Assembly: GCA_021788365.1 (NCBI GenBank)
Contig: JAJYKS010000003.1
Location: 62,001-126,000, forward strand
Source of the DNA: a bacterium
GTDB lineage: Bacteria; Patescibacteria; Microgenomatia; UBA1400; UBA12108
Length of the DNA stretch: 64,000 nucleotides
Direction of reading: 5' to 3'
Made by a program: the position numbers and the translations under genes. Of the stretch, positions 33,687 to 41,459 are shown in pieces; position 1 is the stretch's first letter, and each line of letters begins with the position of its first letter. The notes under the pieces are model-generated. The model did not search any database. It worked only from the letters and a program-made list of their open reading frames with translations, and was not told the DNA's origin.

Positions 33687-35973
33687 AGAAATTACTAAGC
33701 GGGATGGGCGGGTGGTGCCGTTTTCCGTCGACAAGCTCGCTGGGGCGATATGGAAAGCGGGGAGGGAAACTGTCGAATTTGACGAGGCAGAGTCGAAGCG
33801 ACTTTCGGGAATTGTCGTTACGCTCTTAGAAAAAACTCACACACCCGGTGTGAAGGGCGCCCACACACCGGGTGTTGAGGAGATCCAGGACTTTGTCGAG
33901 CAGGTTCTTATGGCTGCCGGTCACTATCAGACGGCAAAGGCCTACATTTTGTATCGAGCCAAGCGAAGTGAAGAACGCAGAGCCGAACGCCTTATCGGTG
34001 TCACCGATGACCTTGGCTTCACCCCCAATCAACTTAAGGTGCTGCAGAGTCGGTATTTATTAAAAGACGAAGACGGCAAAGTAGTAGAAACTCCCAGCGA
34101 GCTTTTCCGCAGAGTGGCAAAAAATTTGGCGATAGTGGAGAAGAAGGAGAAGCGTAAGCAGGTAGAAGCAGATTTTTACGAGGTGATGAGCAAACTTGAG
34201 TTTCTCCCGGCAGGTCGAACCCTCAACAACGCCGGTACCCCTCAGTCGCAGCTCGCCAACTGCTTTGTGCTACCGGTTGAAGACAGTATGGAGGGTATAT
34301 TCGACTCGGTGAAATACATGGCGCTTGTACACCAGCGGGGCGGGGGAACGGGCTTTAACTTCTCGAAACTGCGGCCAAAGGGGGATGTCGTGACTAAATC
34401 ATCCGGTGGATTTGCGACGGGGCCGGTCTCGTTTATGAAAATTTTTGACATTGCGACCCGACAGGTCATGCAGGGCGGCAAGAAGCGCGGTGCCAATATG
34501 GGTATCCTCAACGTCGACCATCCCGACATCCTCGAGTTTATTACGGCAAAATCAGAGCGAGGAGAGATAGAAAACTTTAATATCTCGGTTGGTGTGACCG
34601 ATGCTTTTATGAAAGCGGTCGATACCGACTCTGAGTGGGCCCTCAAGAATCCGCGAACCGGTGAGGTGGTGCAGACTATGCGGGCTAGAAGCCTCATGGG
34701 ACAGCTCACCGCCATGGCGTGGCGCACGGGGGACCCCGGCCTCATATTCCTCGACCCCATCAACCGCAACAACCCGCTCCTTTCTAGGTACGGACGGATC
34801 GATGCCACGAACCCGTGTGGGGAGCAACCCCTTCACCCCTTTGATGCGTGCAACCTGGGAAGTGTAAACCTAGCAAAATTTGTCGGACCCTTCACACCCG
34901 GTGTGAAGGGTACCCACACACCGGGTGTGTTGTGGAACAGACTTGCCTTTGTGGTGCGGACGGCGGTGCGGATGCTCGACGACGTTATCGACGCATGTAA
35001 ATATCCTTTACCCCAAATTGCCGAGACCGTGCGGGCAAATCGCCGGATAGGGCTCGGTGTCATGGGGTGGGCAGATATGTTGTACCAGCTCCGTGTGCCA
35101 TATGACTCTGACGCGGCGGTAAAGCTTGCCGGCAAAGTAGCCAAATTTATTCAGGATACCAGCTGGGATGAGAGTGCGAGATTGGCAAAGGAAAAAGGGG
35201 TATTCCCGCGGTGGAAAGAATCTAGTTTTGCACTTAGGGGACGGACCTCTAAGTATCGTAACGTGGCAATTACCACAATTGCACCAACCGGCAGCATCTC
35301 GATGCTCGCCGATGCATCATCGGGAATAGAACCGGTGTTTGCACTCGCCTATACCAAAAATGTGGTGGAAGACGCGGGCCTTACCTACATCAACAAGTAT
35401 TTTGAGCGGGAGCTGCAAGCGGCTCTTTGGGCAGATGGTGACGCCGAACACAAGGTGCGGGATAGGATAGTTCGTGAAGTCTCGGCGGCTGGGTCGGTTG
35501 CCCACGTGTCCGGGGTACCCGCAGAGGTTGCCGGCGTCTATCGAACGGCGCATGACATATCACCCGAGTGGCATGTGAAGATGCAAGCTGCTTGGCAGAA
35601 ATACACGGATAACGCGGTCTCCAAGACCATTAACTTTCCCAACAGTGCGACTATAGATGACGTGGAGCGAGCATACATGCTAGCCTGGAAATCGGGGTGC
35701 AAGGGGATCACCATTTACCGGGACGGGAGCAAAGACGTACAGATTTTGTCGGTGGGATCAACAAGCCGGCAAGTCAGCGAATCGGCTAGCCAGCAAGCCA
35801 GCAAGCCAGCAAGCCAGCAGATAATACAGAGTAAAATCAAAACAGAAACGTTGAAAGAGCGGGCAGCAAAGGGAAAACATATGACGGTGTGTCCGGAGTG
35901 TGGCGGAAAACTTGTTGTCGAAGAGGGGTGTGCCAAGTGTTACGGATGTGGGTTTAGTGTATGCAACGGATAG
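33679..35973 (+). CDS. nrdJ: Class II (B12-dependent) ribonucleotide reductase, copy 3, with ATP-cone
   Basis: 764 residues. An N-terminal ATP-cone (IKEITKRDGRVVPFSVDKLAGAI...) gives dATP-type overall activity control that copies 1 and 2 lack. Catalytic features: LANCFVLP, ATNPCGEQP, PFDACNLGSVNL and the C-terminal ribbon CPECGGKLVVEEGCAKCYGC. Two palindromic DNA repeats are inserted in frame and add HTPGVKGAHTPGV in the cone (53-66) and FTPGVKGTHTPGV near residue 405-418. A third repeat (family C) encodes the Ser/Gln/Ala-rich linker SRQVSESASQQASKPASQQ before the ribbon. Overlaps maf by 13 bp. Confidence 0.93.
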   Translation: MIKEITKRDGRVVPFSVDKLAGAIWKAGRETVEFDEAESKRLSGIVVTLLEKTHTPGVKGAHTPGVEEIQDFVEQVLMAAGHYQTAKAYILYRAKRSEERRAERLIGVTDDLGFTPNQLKVLQSRYLLKDEDGKVVETPSELFRRVAKNLAIVEKKEKRKQVEADFYEVMSKLEFLPAGRTLNNAGTPQSQLANCFVLPVEDSMEGIFDSVKYMALVHQRGGGTGFNFSKLRPKGDVVTKSSGGFATGPVSFMKIFDIATRQVMQGGKKRGANMGILNVDHPDILEFITAKSERGEIENFNISVGVTDAFMKAVDTDSEWALKNPRTGEVVQTMRARSLMGQLTAMAWRTGDPGLIFLDPINRNNPLLSRYGRIDATNPCGEQPLHPFDACNLGSVNLAKFVGPFTPGVKGTHTPGVLWNRLAFVVRTAVRMLDDVIDACKYPLPQIAETVRANRRIGLGVMGWADMLYQLRVPYDSDAAVKLAGKVAKFIQDTSWDESARLAKEKGVFPRWKESSFALRGRTSKYRNVAITTIAPTGSISMLADASSGIEPVFALAYTKNVVEDAGLTYINKYFERELQAALWADGDAEHKVRDRIVREVSAAGSVAHVSGVPAEVAGVYRTAHDISPEWHVKMQAAWQKYTDNAVSKTINFPNSATIDDVERAYMLAWKSGCKGITIYRDGSKDVQILSVGSTSRQVSESASQQASKPASQQIIQSKIKTETLKERAAKGKHMTVCPECGGKLVVEEGCAKCYGCGFSVCNG
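33839..33877. repeat. In-frame palindromic repeat, family A copy 1
   Basis: ACACCCGGTGTG and CACACCGGGTGT are perfect 12-bp inverted arms around a GGGCGCCC palindrome, all inside nrdJ3. The encoded peptide is THTPGVKGAHTPGV. A second copy is at 34891-34930. Confidence 0.9.
34891..34930. repeat. In-frame palindromic repeat, family A copy 2
   Basis: TTCACACCCGGTGTGAA, itself a palindrome, then GGGTACCC, then CACACCGGGTGTG. Nearly identical to 33839-33877 except that the central palindrome is GGGTACCC instead of GGGCGCCC. It encodes FTPGVKGTHTPGV in nrdJ3. Confidence 0.9.
35764..35821. repeat. CAGCTAGTCGG-type repeat inside nrdJ3, family C copy 3
   Basis: GGCAAGTCAGCGAATCGGCT is nearly identical to 30563-30583, and is followed by four AGCCAGCA-type units. 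It is translated in frame as a low-complexity linker before the zinc ribbon of the third ribonucleotide reductase. Confidence 0.75.
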
Positions 35974-36596
35974 TGTTGGCCAGCGGGAGCCCGAGAAGGA
36001 AGGAAATACTTGAGCTTCTAGGCTTGGAGTTCGAGGTGGCCGAGAGTCTATTTGATGAAGACCTTATCCAAACAGATGATCCGGTGGAACTCGTTGAGGA
36101 ACTGGCCATACAGAAAGCACAAAAAGTAGCAGAGCGATATCCCGACGCTATCGTTATCGGTGGGGATACGACTGTCACGTTTGGCGTGGGATGGATGGGG
36201 AAAGCAAATAGTGCGGAAGAAGCAATAAAAATTTTCGGTGAACTTTTGGGAAAGACACACAAAGTGATTACGGGAGTGGCGGTCGTAAACTCCTTAACTG
36301 GTGATACTTATGTAGGTAGTGAGGAGGGAGTGGTGACGTTTCGCGAGGGATCGCCCCAAGAGCTCGCTAAGTATGCCGAAAACGAAAAAAACTGGCGGGG
36401 ATTTGCCGGGGCGTATGCCTTGCAGGGTGGGGCGGCGCCGTTTGCCCTTTCCCAGTCCGGCAAGCTGTCGGCGATTATCGGGCTGCCAGTCGAGCTCACA
36501 ACCGACCTTCTGGAGCAGGCGGGGGTGACGGTGGACGCAGATCCACGCGCGGTTGAAGATATGCTCCACGGAATGAAAGTGGGAATTGGGGACTAG
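35961..36596 (+). CDS. maf: Maf-like nucleotide pyrophosphatase
   Basis: 211 residues starting MQRIVLASGSPRRKEILELLGLEFE, the Maf signature (SxSPRR). VIGGDTTVTFG and GKTHKVITGVAV follow. Maf proteins hydrolyse modified or canonical NTPs (dTTP, UTP, m7GTP and others) and protect nucleic acids from odd bases. The start lies within the last codons of nrdJ3, so the enzyme is made with the reductase. The C-terminal GFAGAYALQGGAA is the usual second motif. Confidence 0.9.
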   Translation: MQRIVLASGSPRRKEILELLGLEFEVAESLFDEDLIQTDDPVELVEELAIQKAQKVAERYPDAIVIGGDTTVTFGVGWMGKANSAEEAIKIFGELLGKTHKVITGVAVVNSLTGDTYVGSEEGVVTFREGSPQELAKYAENEKNWRGFAGAYALQGGAAPFALSQSGKLSAIIGLPVELTTDLLEQAGVTVDADPRAVEDMLHGMKVGIGD

Positions 36597-36658
36597 ATAG
36601 AGGGGAGTTTCTGCGTGTATAATCCGGCCTCGTGGGATTGGAGCAGGGAGAGAGAAGG

Positions 36659-37432
36659 GTGTCTATTTCAACGGGGGCTTTGTGGCCAATTGCTGGAGAG
36701 TCGATTGGGGATAGGGTAGCTTCTGGATTTCAAATGGTTGATGGGTTGTTTGATAGCGGGGTTGTTGCTGGGTTGGAAGTGATGTTTAAGGACAACGGGC
36801 AGATCAAAGATTTTTTGAGAGTACTGGACATGACAATGCTCTCGGAATTTCGACGTGTGGTTGATAGAGGAGCTGTATTGACGTTACATGCGCCTAAACC
36901 TCCTGAAGACGTGATTTATGGTTCTGGTTCTAAGACGGAGATGGATATGTACGCTGAACTTCGTGAAGTATATGAAGTCATGAGTGGTATAAACATTTTT
37001 TACACGGTTTTTCATGCGGGTTGGTTTAATGAAGTGTTTATTCAAGAAAAGCTATTTCCTCATCAGACTGCTTACGAAAACAGTGACAAGCAACATACTA
37101 AGTGGAGGTCGGCGAAAGAAATGGGCAAACTTGTCCACAAAACTGGCGCATGGGGAGTTATGGATGCTGCGCATCTTAATAGTATTGGAGCTGGTCCACG
37201 GGAGGCTCAAGCAATGATAGATGCTCTTGGAGATGATCTTGCGGCGTTTCACATGAGTGGTATAAAACCGAGAGAAATTGAGCACATGCCAGTTACACGT
37301 ATGAATGGTAGTAAGGCGAGAATGGTAAGTCTTTTAGAACCTATAAAGAAACATCCTGCGGCAGTCATCCTAGAATCACCAGTTGAGAGTGTGGTGGTGG
37401 CATTGGATGAATTGTCACTTGTACTCCAGTGA
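36659..37432 (+). CDS. Sugar-isomerase-like TIM barrel protein, function unknown
   Basis: About 257 residues from GTG 36659; TATAAT at 36618-36623 and a purine-rich AGGGAGAGAGAAGG before this codon support it, with GTG 36632 an alternative. The pattern of metal-type residues (LTLHAPKP, VFHAGW, MDAAHLNS, FHMSGIKP, ILESPVES) resembles xylose isomerase/AP endonuclease 2-like barrels. No closer family is recognised. It lies between maf and the cobalamin adenosyltransferase, the latter only 12 bp downstream. Confidence 0.6.
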   Translation: MSISTGALWPIAGESIGDRVASGFQMVDGLFDSGVVAGLEVMFKDNGQIKDFLRVLDMTMLSEFRRVVDRGAVLTLHAPKPPEDVIYGSGSKTEMDMYAELREVYEVMSGINIFYTVFHAGWFNEVFIQEKLFPHQTAYENSDKQHTKWRSAKEMGKLVHKTGAWGVMDAAHLNSIGAGPREAQAMIDALGDDLAAFHMSGIKPREIEHMPVTRMNGSKARMVSLLEPIKKHPAAVILESPVESVVVALDELSLVLQ

Positions 37433-37444
37433 TAGGATATTCGT

Positions 37445-38041
37445 ATGAGTAAACTGGGACTGGTTTATGTTTTTACCGGGGAGGGGAAGGGGAAGACGAG
37501 CGCGGCCTTGGGTGTCGCGACGCGGGCGCTGCTCCTTGGTAAAAAAGTTTCGTGGGTAGCCTTTTACAAACAAGCCAGTTGGGGAATCGCGGAGGCAAAA
37601 CTGGCGGATACGTTTCCTCATATGACGATGTATTTCGGTGGACATGGATTTATGATTCACGATTCACGATTTAAGAGGGGAAATGGGAAGGTAGCACCAG
37701 TTGGAGGCAAGGGAAATGTGGTGGTAGATACGGCGAGTGAAGAGGAGCATCTCCAGGCAGCGCAAGCGTGCTTGGTACAGGCAAGAGAACAGCTTGCGAA
37801 GAAACCATTTTTGCTTGTCATGGACGAAGTACTAAACGCGGTGTCGGAGGGACTTATACAAGAGAACGAGGTTTTGGAGCTTTTGGAAGGGCGAGGAGAG
37901 ACGCATGTCGTCTTGACCGGTAGATCCGACCCGCATCTTACAAGGATGATCCTTGTAAAGTGTGATCTAGTTACGGAGTGTAAGAAAGTTAAGCATCCTT
38001 ATGACGAGGGGAACCTGGCGGTTGCGGGATTGGATTTTTAA
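37445..38041 (+). CDS. cobA: Cob(I)alamin adenosyltransferase (CobA/CobO/BtuR type)
   Basis: 198 residues with the P-loop FTGEGKGKTSAALG (10-23) and LLVMDEVLNAVSEGLI, the family's Walker-B-like segment. It makes adenosylcobalamin, the cofactor all three NrdJ enzymes in this region need. No other B12 synthesis genes are present, so the cell probably scavenges corrinoid. Residues about 68-79 (GFMIHDSRFKRG) are encoded by a GATTCACGATTTAAGA repeat also found between genes at 49740-49772 and look like an in-frame insertion. Confidence 0.92.
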   Translation: MSKLGLVYVFTGEGKGKTSAALGVATRALLLGKKVSWVAFYKQASWGIAEAKLADTFPHMTMYFGGHGFMIHDSRFKRGNGKVAPVGGKGNVVVDTASEEEHLQAAQACLVQAREQLAKKPFLLVMDEVLNAVSEGLIQENEVLELLEGRGETHVVLTGRSDPHLTRMILVKCDLVTECKKVKHPYDEGNLAVAGLDF

Positions 38042-38096
38042 CTTGTTTTTTGCCGTATAATGAAATGAATAGCGTCCTGTATGGGGGTTTGTTTGT

Positions 38097-38513
38097 ATGG
38101 TAGATACGAAGAAAGAAAAAGAATCCATTCGGCAAGCTCAGGACCGTGGGCCAATAGGTGTGGTGGGGCGGGAACGTGCACCGGAGGAATTCCCCACGGT
38201 AGAGTCGCCGCGAAAAGCAGAGGAGCCACTGGAGGTTGAGAGTTGGATTGAGAAGATAGAGAAGCGCTTTGCGCGGGTACCGCAAAACAATAACATCCAG
38301 GATGACACTGTCGTTGTGACCCAGCCACAGTCCAATCAGCCGCCGGTGACTTTGCCGGTTACGCAGCAGCAAATCAACGATAATCACAATGGTAAGCCGG
38401 AGTTTTCGCTAACATGGCTTGTCACCTGGGCGATACGGCAGATAAAGATGCTCACTCTCGTGGGGAGACATATTCGGCTTCAGGATCTACCGGAAGCTGA
38501 CAAGAAGAAGTAA
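38097..38513 (+). CDS. Hypothetical protein preceding the TraG-like ATPase
   Basis: 138 residues, mostly disordered and charged, Gln/Asn-rich in the middle (QPQSNQPPV), with a C-terminal helix SLTWLVTWAIRQIKMLTL. Residues 11-17 (IRQAQDR) come from a TTCGGCAAGCTCAGGACC repeat at 38128-38145. TATAAT at 38056-38061 is the likely promoter. Only 2 bp separate it from the large ATPase gene, so it is probably a small partner of it. Confidence 0.7.
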   Translation: MVDTKKEKESIRQAQDRGPIGVVGRERAPEEFPTVESPRKAEEPLEVESWIEKIEKRFARVPQNNNIQDDTVVVTQPQSNQPPVTLPVTQQQINDNHNGKPEFSLTWLVTWAIRQIKMLTLVGRHIRLQDLPEADKKK

Positions 38514-38515
38514 CT

Positions 38516-40843
38516 ATGCAAGGTATGGAGGCATTTTCACAATTTTTAACCAACATGGCATATGGCTTGGTTGTTTTTGCCATAATCCTTGCTGGCCTCT
38601 CTGCTCTTGCCTACGCATTTCTCCTGTGGATCCGCAATCACAAGCGAGAGGAATACTCGCTTTCATTTGTAACGCTTGAAGTAGCCTTGCCACACGAGAA
38701 CGAGATAAAGATAGATGCCGCAGAGCAATTGTTTGCCTCTTTGTACTCTATAAAGAATGAGGAGTGGTATTCATTCCTTCAGTCAGAGCATGCCATATCG
38801 TTCGAGCTCGTCGGAAAGAAAGAGGATATTCGCTTCTACGTGTCGGTGCCGCACGAACTCATGGAGCTTGTAGAGAAGCAGATCCACGGTGCGTATCCGG
38901 GTGCGGAAATAAAAACCGTTGATGAGCCAACGATATTTTCCGATAATGGTAAGGTGGCATACGAGTCTTTTGTCAAAAAGAACGCCGGCTACTATCCTAT
39001 TCAGTCGTTCCGTGATCTACCTACTGACCCGCTTTCGTCCATAACCTCATTTCTCGCTAAGATGCGGGAGGGGGAGGGTGCCATGCTCCAGATAGTGGTG
39101 TCGCCGGCCTCGCACGGCTGGGCGAGTTCGGGACACGGCTATATCAGCCGGTCGAAGAAAGACGAGGCAAATCCAGAGCATGCGACCTACTCCGTAGATC
39201 CAAAATCGCTGGAAGCGGTAGAGCGCTCAACCGGTAAGCCAGGCTTTTCTGTATCTATTCGTATGGTTGTCTCTGCGCCCACGAAGCGTGAAGCACATAT
39301 GCTTTTGTCACAATTCTCCGGAACATTTGCGCAGTTCTCCGGGCCATACAACAAGTTTGTGAAACAACATGTATGGCTGAAGCGTCTGTTTATGATCGAT
39401 TTTATTTATCGTTATCAGGCTATGTTTCGTGGCAAGTCAGTTCTTAATTCTGAGGAGCTTGCGACCATCTTTCACTTTCCCAATAAGCAAGTGGAGACGC
39501 CGCACATTCATTGGCTGACAGCCAAATCAGCTCCGGCACCGGCACAGATACCCCAATCGGGACTCTTTCTTGGCAAGAGCGTATATCGCGGGCTATCTCG
39601 CAACATTTATATATCCGATAAAGACCGGGCTCGCCATATGTATATCATCGGGAAAACGGGTGTCGGCAAATCGGAGTTTATGATGGACATGATCTTGCAA
39701 GATATACGAGCGGGTAAGGGGGTATGTTTTATCGACCCGCATGACACTGTTGAAAAAATACTTGAGTATATTCCGCCAGAGCGTGCGGAAGATGTCATCT
39801 ATTTTGATCCATCCGACACCGACCGGCCCATGGGTCTTAACATGCTAGAAGCGGCTACGGAAGAGGAAAAACAGTTTGTGGCTAGCTCCATCATCAATCT
39901 CATGTACAAGTTGTACGACCCACACAAGACAGGTATCATCGGTCCGCGATTCGAGCACGCCATTCGCAACGCCATGATGACTGTTATGAGTGAGCCAGGG
40001 GCGACGTTTATCGAAATCGTTCGCGTTCTTACCGACCAGAAATTTCTCCAAGAGCTTTTGCCGAAGGTGCAAGATCCCATCGTGCGGCGCTATTGGACAG
40101 ACCAGATTGCGCAAACGTCGGATTTCCACAAGTCGGAAGTCCTAGACTATATTGTCTCTAAGTTTGGTCGGTTTATTACCGATAAAATGATGCGAAATAT
40201 CATTGGACAATCCCAATCTGCGTTTAATTTCCGCAAGGTTATGGACGAGGGGAAAATACTCCTTATTAACCTGGCAAAAGGAAGGATTGGGGAGGAGAAC
40301 TCAGCGTTCTTGGGCCTCATACTTGTCCCTAAGCTTTTGGTTGCGGCTATGAGCCGGCAGGATGTGCCGGAGGCGCAAAGACGAGATTTTAACCTCTACG
40401 TTGACGAATTTCAGAACTTTGCGACACCCGACTTCGCCACCATTCTTTCGGAGGCACGTAAATATCACTTGAATCTGACTGTTGCGAACCAGTTTATCGG
40501 ACAGATCGACGAAGAGGTAAAGAACGCCGTATTTGGTAACGTGGGTACGCTCATCTCTTTCCGTGTGGGTGTGCAGGACGCAAACTTTTTGCAACATGAG
40601 TTTACGCCAACGTTTTCAGAATCCGATCTTACCAATGTGGAGCGATATCATACGTTCGTGAAGACCATTGTAGACAACGAACCGATGCCGCCTTTTTCGA
40701 TGGACCTCACACGCGATATCGATGCTTTCCGCAAAGCGGCTAACCCGAAACTTGCTGAGATGGTCAAGAAGCTATCGCGCCTCAAGTACGGAAAAGATAA
40801 GAATATTCTCGAAGTGGAGATCGCGAAGCGCGCGAGGTTGTAG
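38516..40843 (+). CDS. Membrane-anchored VirD4/TraG-like ATPase
   Basis: 775 residues. One N-terminal membrane helix (about 14-38), a long domain of unknown fold, then a P-loop ATPase: Walker A IIGKTGVGKSEF (about 377-388), CFIDPHD, and Walker B FNLYVDEFQNFATPDF (about 625-640). This is the HerA/VirD4-type ATPase found in most CPR genomes next to type IV secretion or pilus-like genes. It may pump DNA or protein across the membrane. No other conjugation genes are nearby, so a chromosomal role is possible. Confidence 0.8.
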   Translation: MQGMEAFSQFLTNMAYGLVVFAIILAGLSALAYAFLLWIRNHKREEYSLSFVTLEVALPHENEIKIDAAEQLFASLYSIKNEEWYSFLQSEHAISFELVGKKEDIRFYVSVPHELMELVEKQIHGAYPGAEIKTVDEPTIFSDNGKVAYESFVKKNAGYYPIQSFRDLPTDPLSSITSFLAKMREGEGAMLQIVVSPASHGWASSGHGYISRSKKDEANPEHATYSVDPKSLEAVERSTGKPGFSVSIRMVVSAPTKREAHMLLSQFSGTFAQFSGPYNKFVKQHVWLKRLFMIDFIYRYQAMFRGKSVLNSEELATIFHFPNKQVETPHIHWLTAKSAPAPAQIPQSGLFLGKSVYRGLSRNIYISDKDRARHMYIIGKTGVGKSEFMMDMILQDIRAGKGVCFIDPHDTVEKILEYIPPERAEDVIYFDPSDTDRPMGLNMLEAATEEEKQFVASSIINLMYKLYDPHKTGIIGPRFEHAIRNAMMTVMSEPGATFIEIVRVLTDQKFLQELLPKVQDPIVRRYWTDQIAQTSDFHKSEVLDYIVSKFGRFITDKMMRNIIGQSQSAFNFRKVMDEGKILLINLAKGRIGEENSAFLGLILVPKLLVAAMSRQDVPEAQRRDFNLYVDEFQNFATPDFATILSEARKYHLNLTVANQFIGQIDEEVKNAVFGNVGTLISFRVGVQDANFLQHEFTPTFSESDLTNVERYHTFVKTIVDNEPMPPFSMDLTRDIDAFRKAANPKLAEMVKKLSRLKYGKDKNILEVEIAKRARL

Positions 40844-40847
40844 AAGG

Positions 40848-40921
40848 TGGGCCAGCCTGGACTCGAACCAGGAACCTTGAAGGTATAAGCTTCCTGCGCT
40901 AACCAATTGCGCCACTGGCCC
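40848..40921 (-). tRNA. tRNA-Ile(UAU)
   Basis: Read on the minus strand it folds as GGGCCAG acceptor, GCGC D-stem, anticodon stem GGAAG/CTTCA around CTTATAC, and T-arm CCTGG/CCAGG with TTCGAGT. The loop gives anticodon UAU, reading AUA. The outer anticodon pair is a G/A mismatch. CCA is not encoded. Confidence 0.75.
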
Positions 40922-40969
40922 TTCCAGAGGAAATTGTACCACAGGTCACGTGTGCTAGAATGGACCGAC

Positions 40970-41143
40970 ATGACGAATACGGTTGACCCAAAGATGATGC
41001 AGGCGGGGGACAGAGCATTTTGGGATGAGTTTTATCAGCAGAATAATCCAGGTGATCGGTATATTGTGGTGGATACGAAAAAACAGGAAGTGGTGGTACA
41101 GAATGCCAAACTTGTCCGGGACATGAAGAAGGTGCGGGTTTAG
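40970..41143 (+). CDS. Small hypothetical protein
   Basis: 57 residues, charged, beginning MTNTVDPKMMQAGDRAFWDEFY and ending in VVVQNAKLVRDMKKVRV. No family recognised. TAGAAT at 40956-40961 lies 8 nt before the ATG, so the message is probably leaderless. An earlier in-frame ATG at 40907 falls inside the tRNA and is rejected. Confidence 0.6.
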   Translation: MTNTVDPKMMQAGDRAFWDEFYQQNNPGDRYIVVDTKKQEVVVQNAKLVRDMKKVRV

Positions 41144-41144
41144 T

Positions 41145-41459
41145 TTATTGACAAGCGAGTAAGTTAAATAATGCGTCCGCGATAATCCATTCTTTCTGAG
41201 CTGTGTTCATTGAAACTACGAATTCTGCAAACGGCTTTCCAGTTACGCTCTCTAGGTGTTTTTGAGCAGCAATTACTGCTTGCGGCGATGCGGCAAACGT
41301 AACTTTTCTTGGAGGTTTACCATCTTCCCCGTTCATGTGGGCATCGATATAGCTGAAGGTTTGATATCTGTCGGGTACGGATGAGGCACAATATTCTATA
41401 TAGTTAGAGAAACATGAGGGAATGGGGGGAGTTTGGATGATTAAAATATCGTGGGTCAC
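41145..41459 (-). CDS. Hypothetical protein downstream of the Xer-type recombinase
   Basis: 104 residues, soluble, three of its four cysteines near the termini, no family recognised. Contains DAHMNGEDGKPPRKVTFAASPQAVIAAQKHLE. Its ATG overlaps the recombinase stop (41456-41459), so the two are translated together. It could be a recombinase accessory or unrelated. Confidence 0.6.
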   Translation of the reverse strand: MTHDILIIQTPPIPSCFSNYIEYCASSVPDRYQTFSYIDAHMNGEDGKPPRKVTFAASPQAVIAAQKHLESVTGKPFAEFVVSMNTAQKEWIIADALFNLLACQ

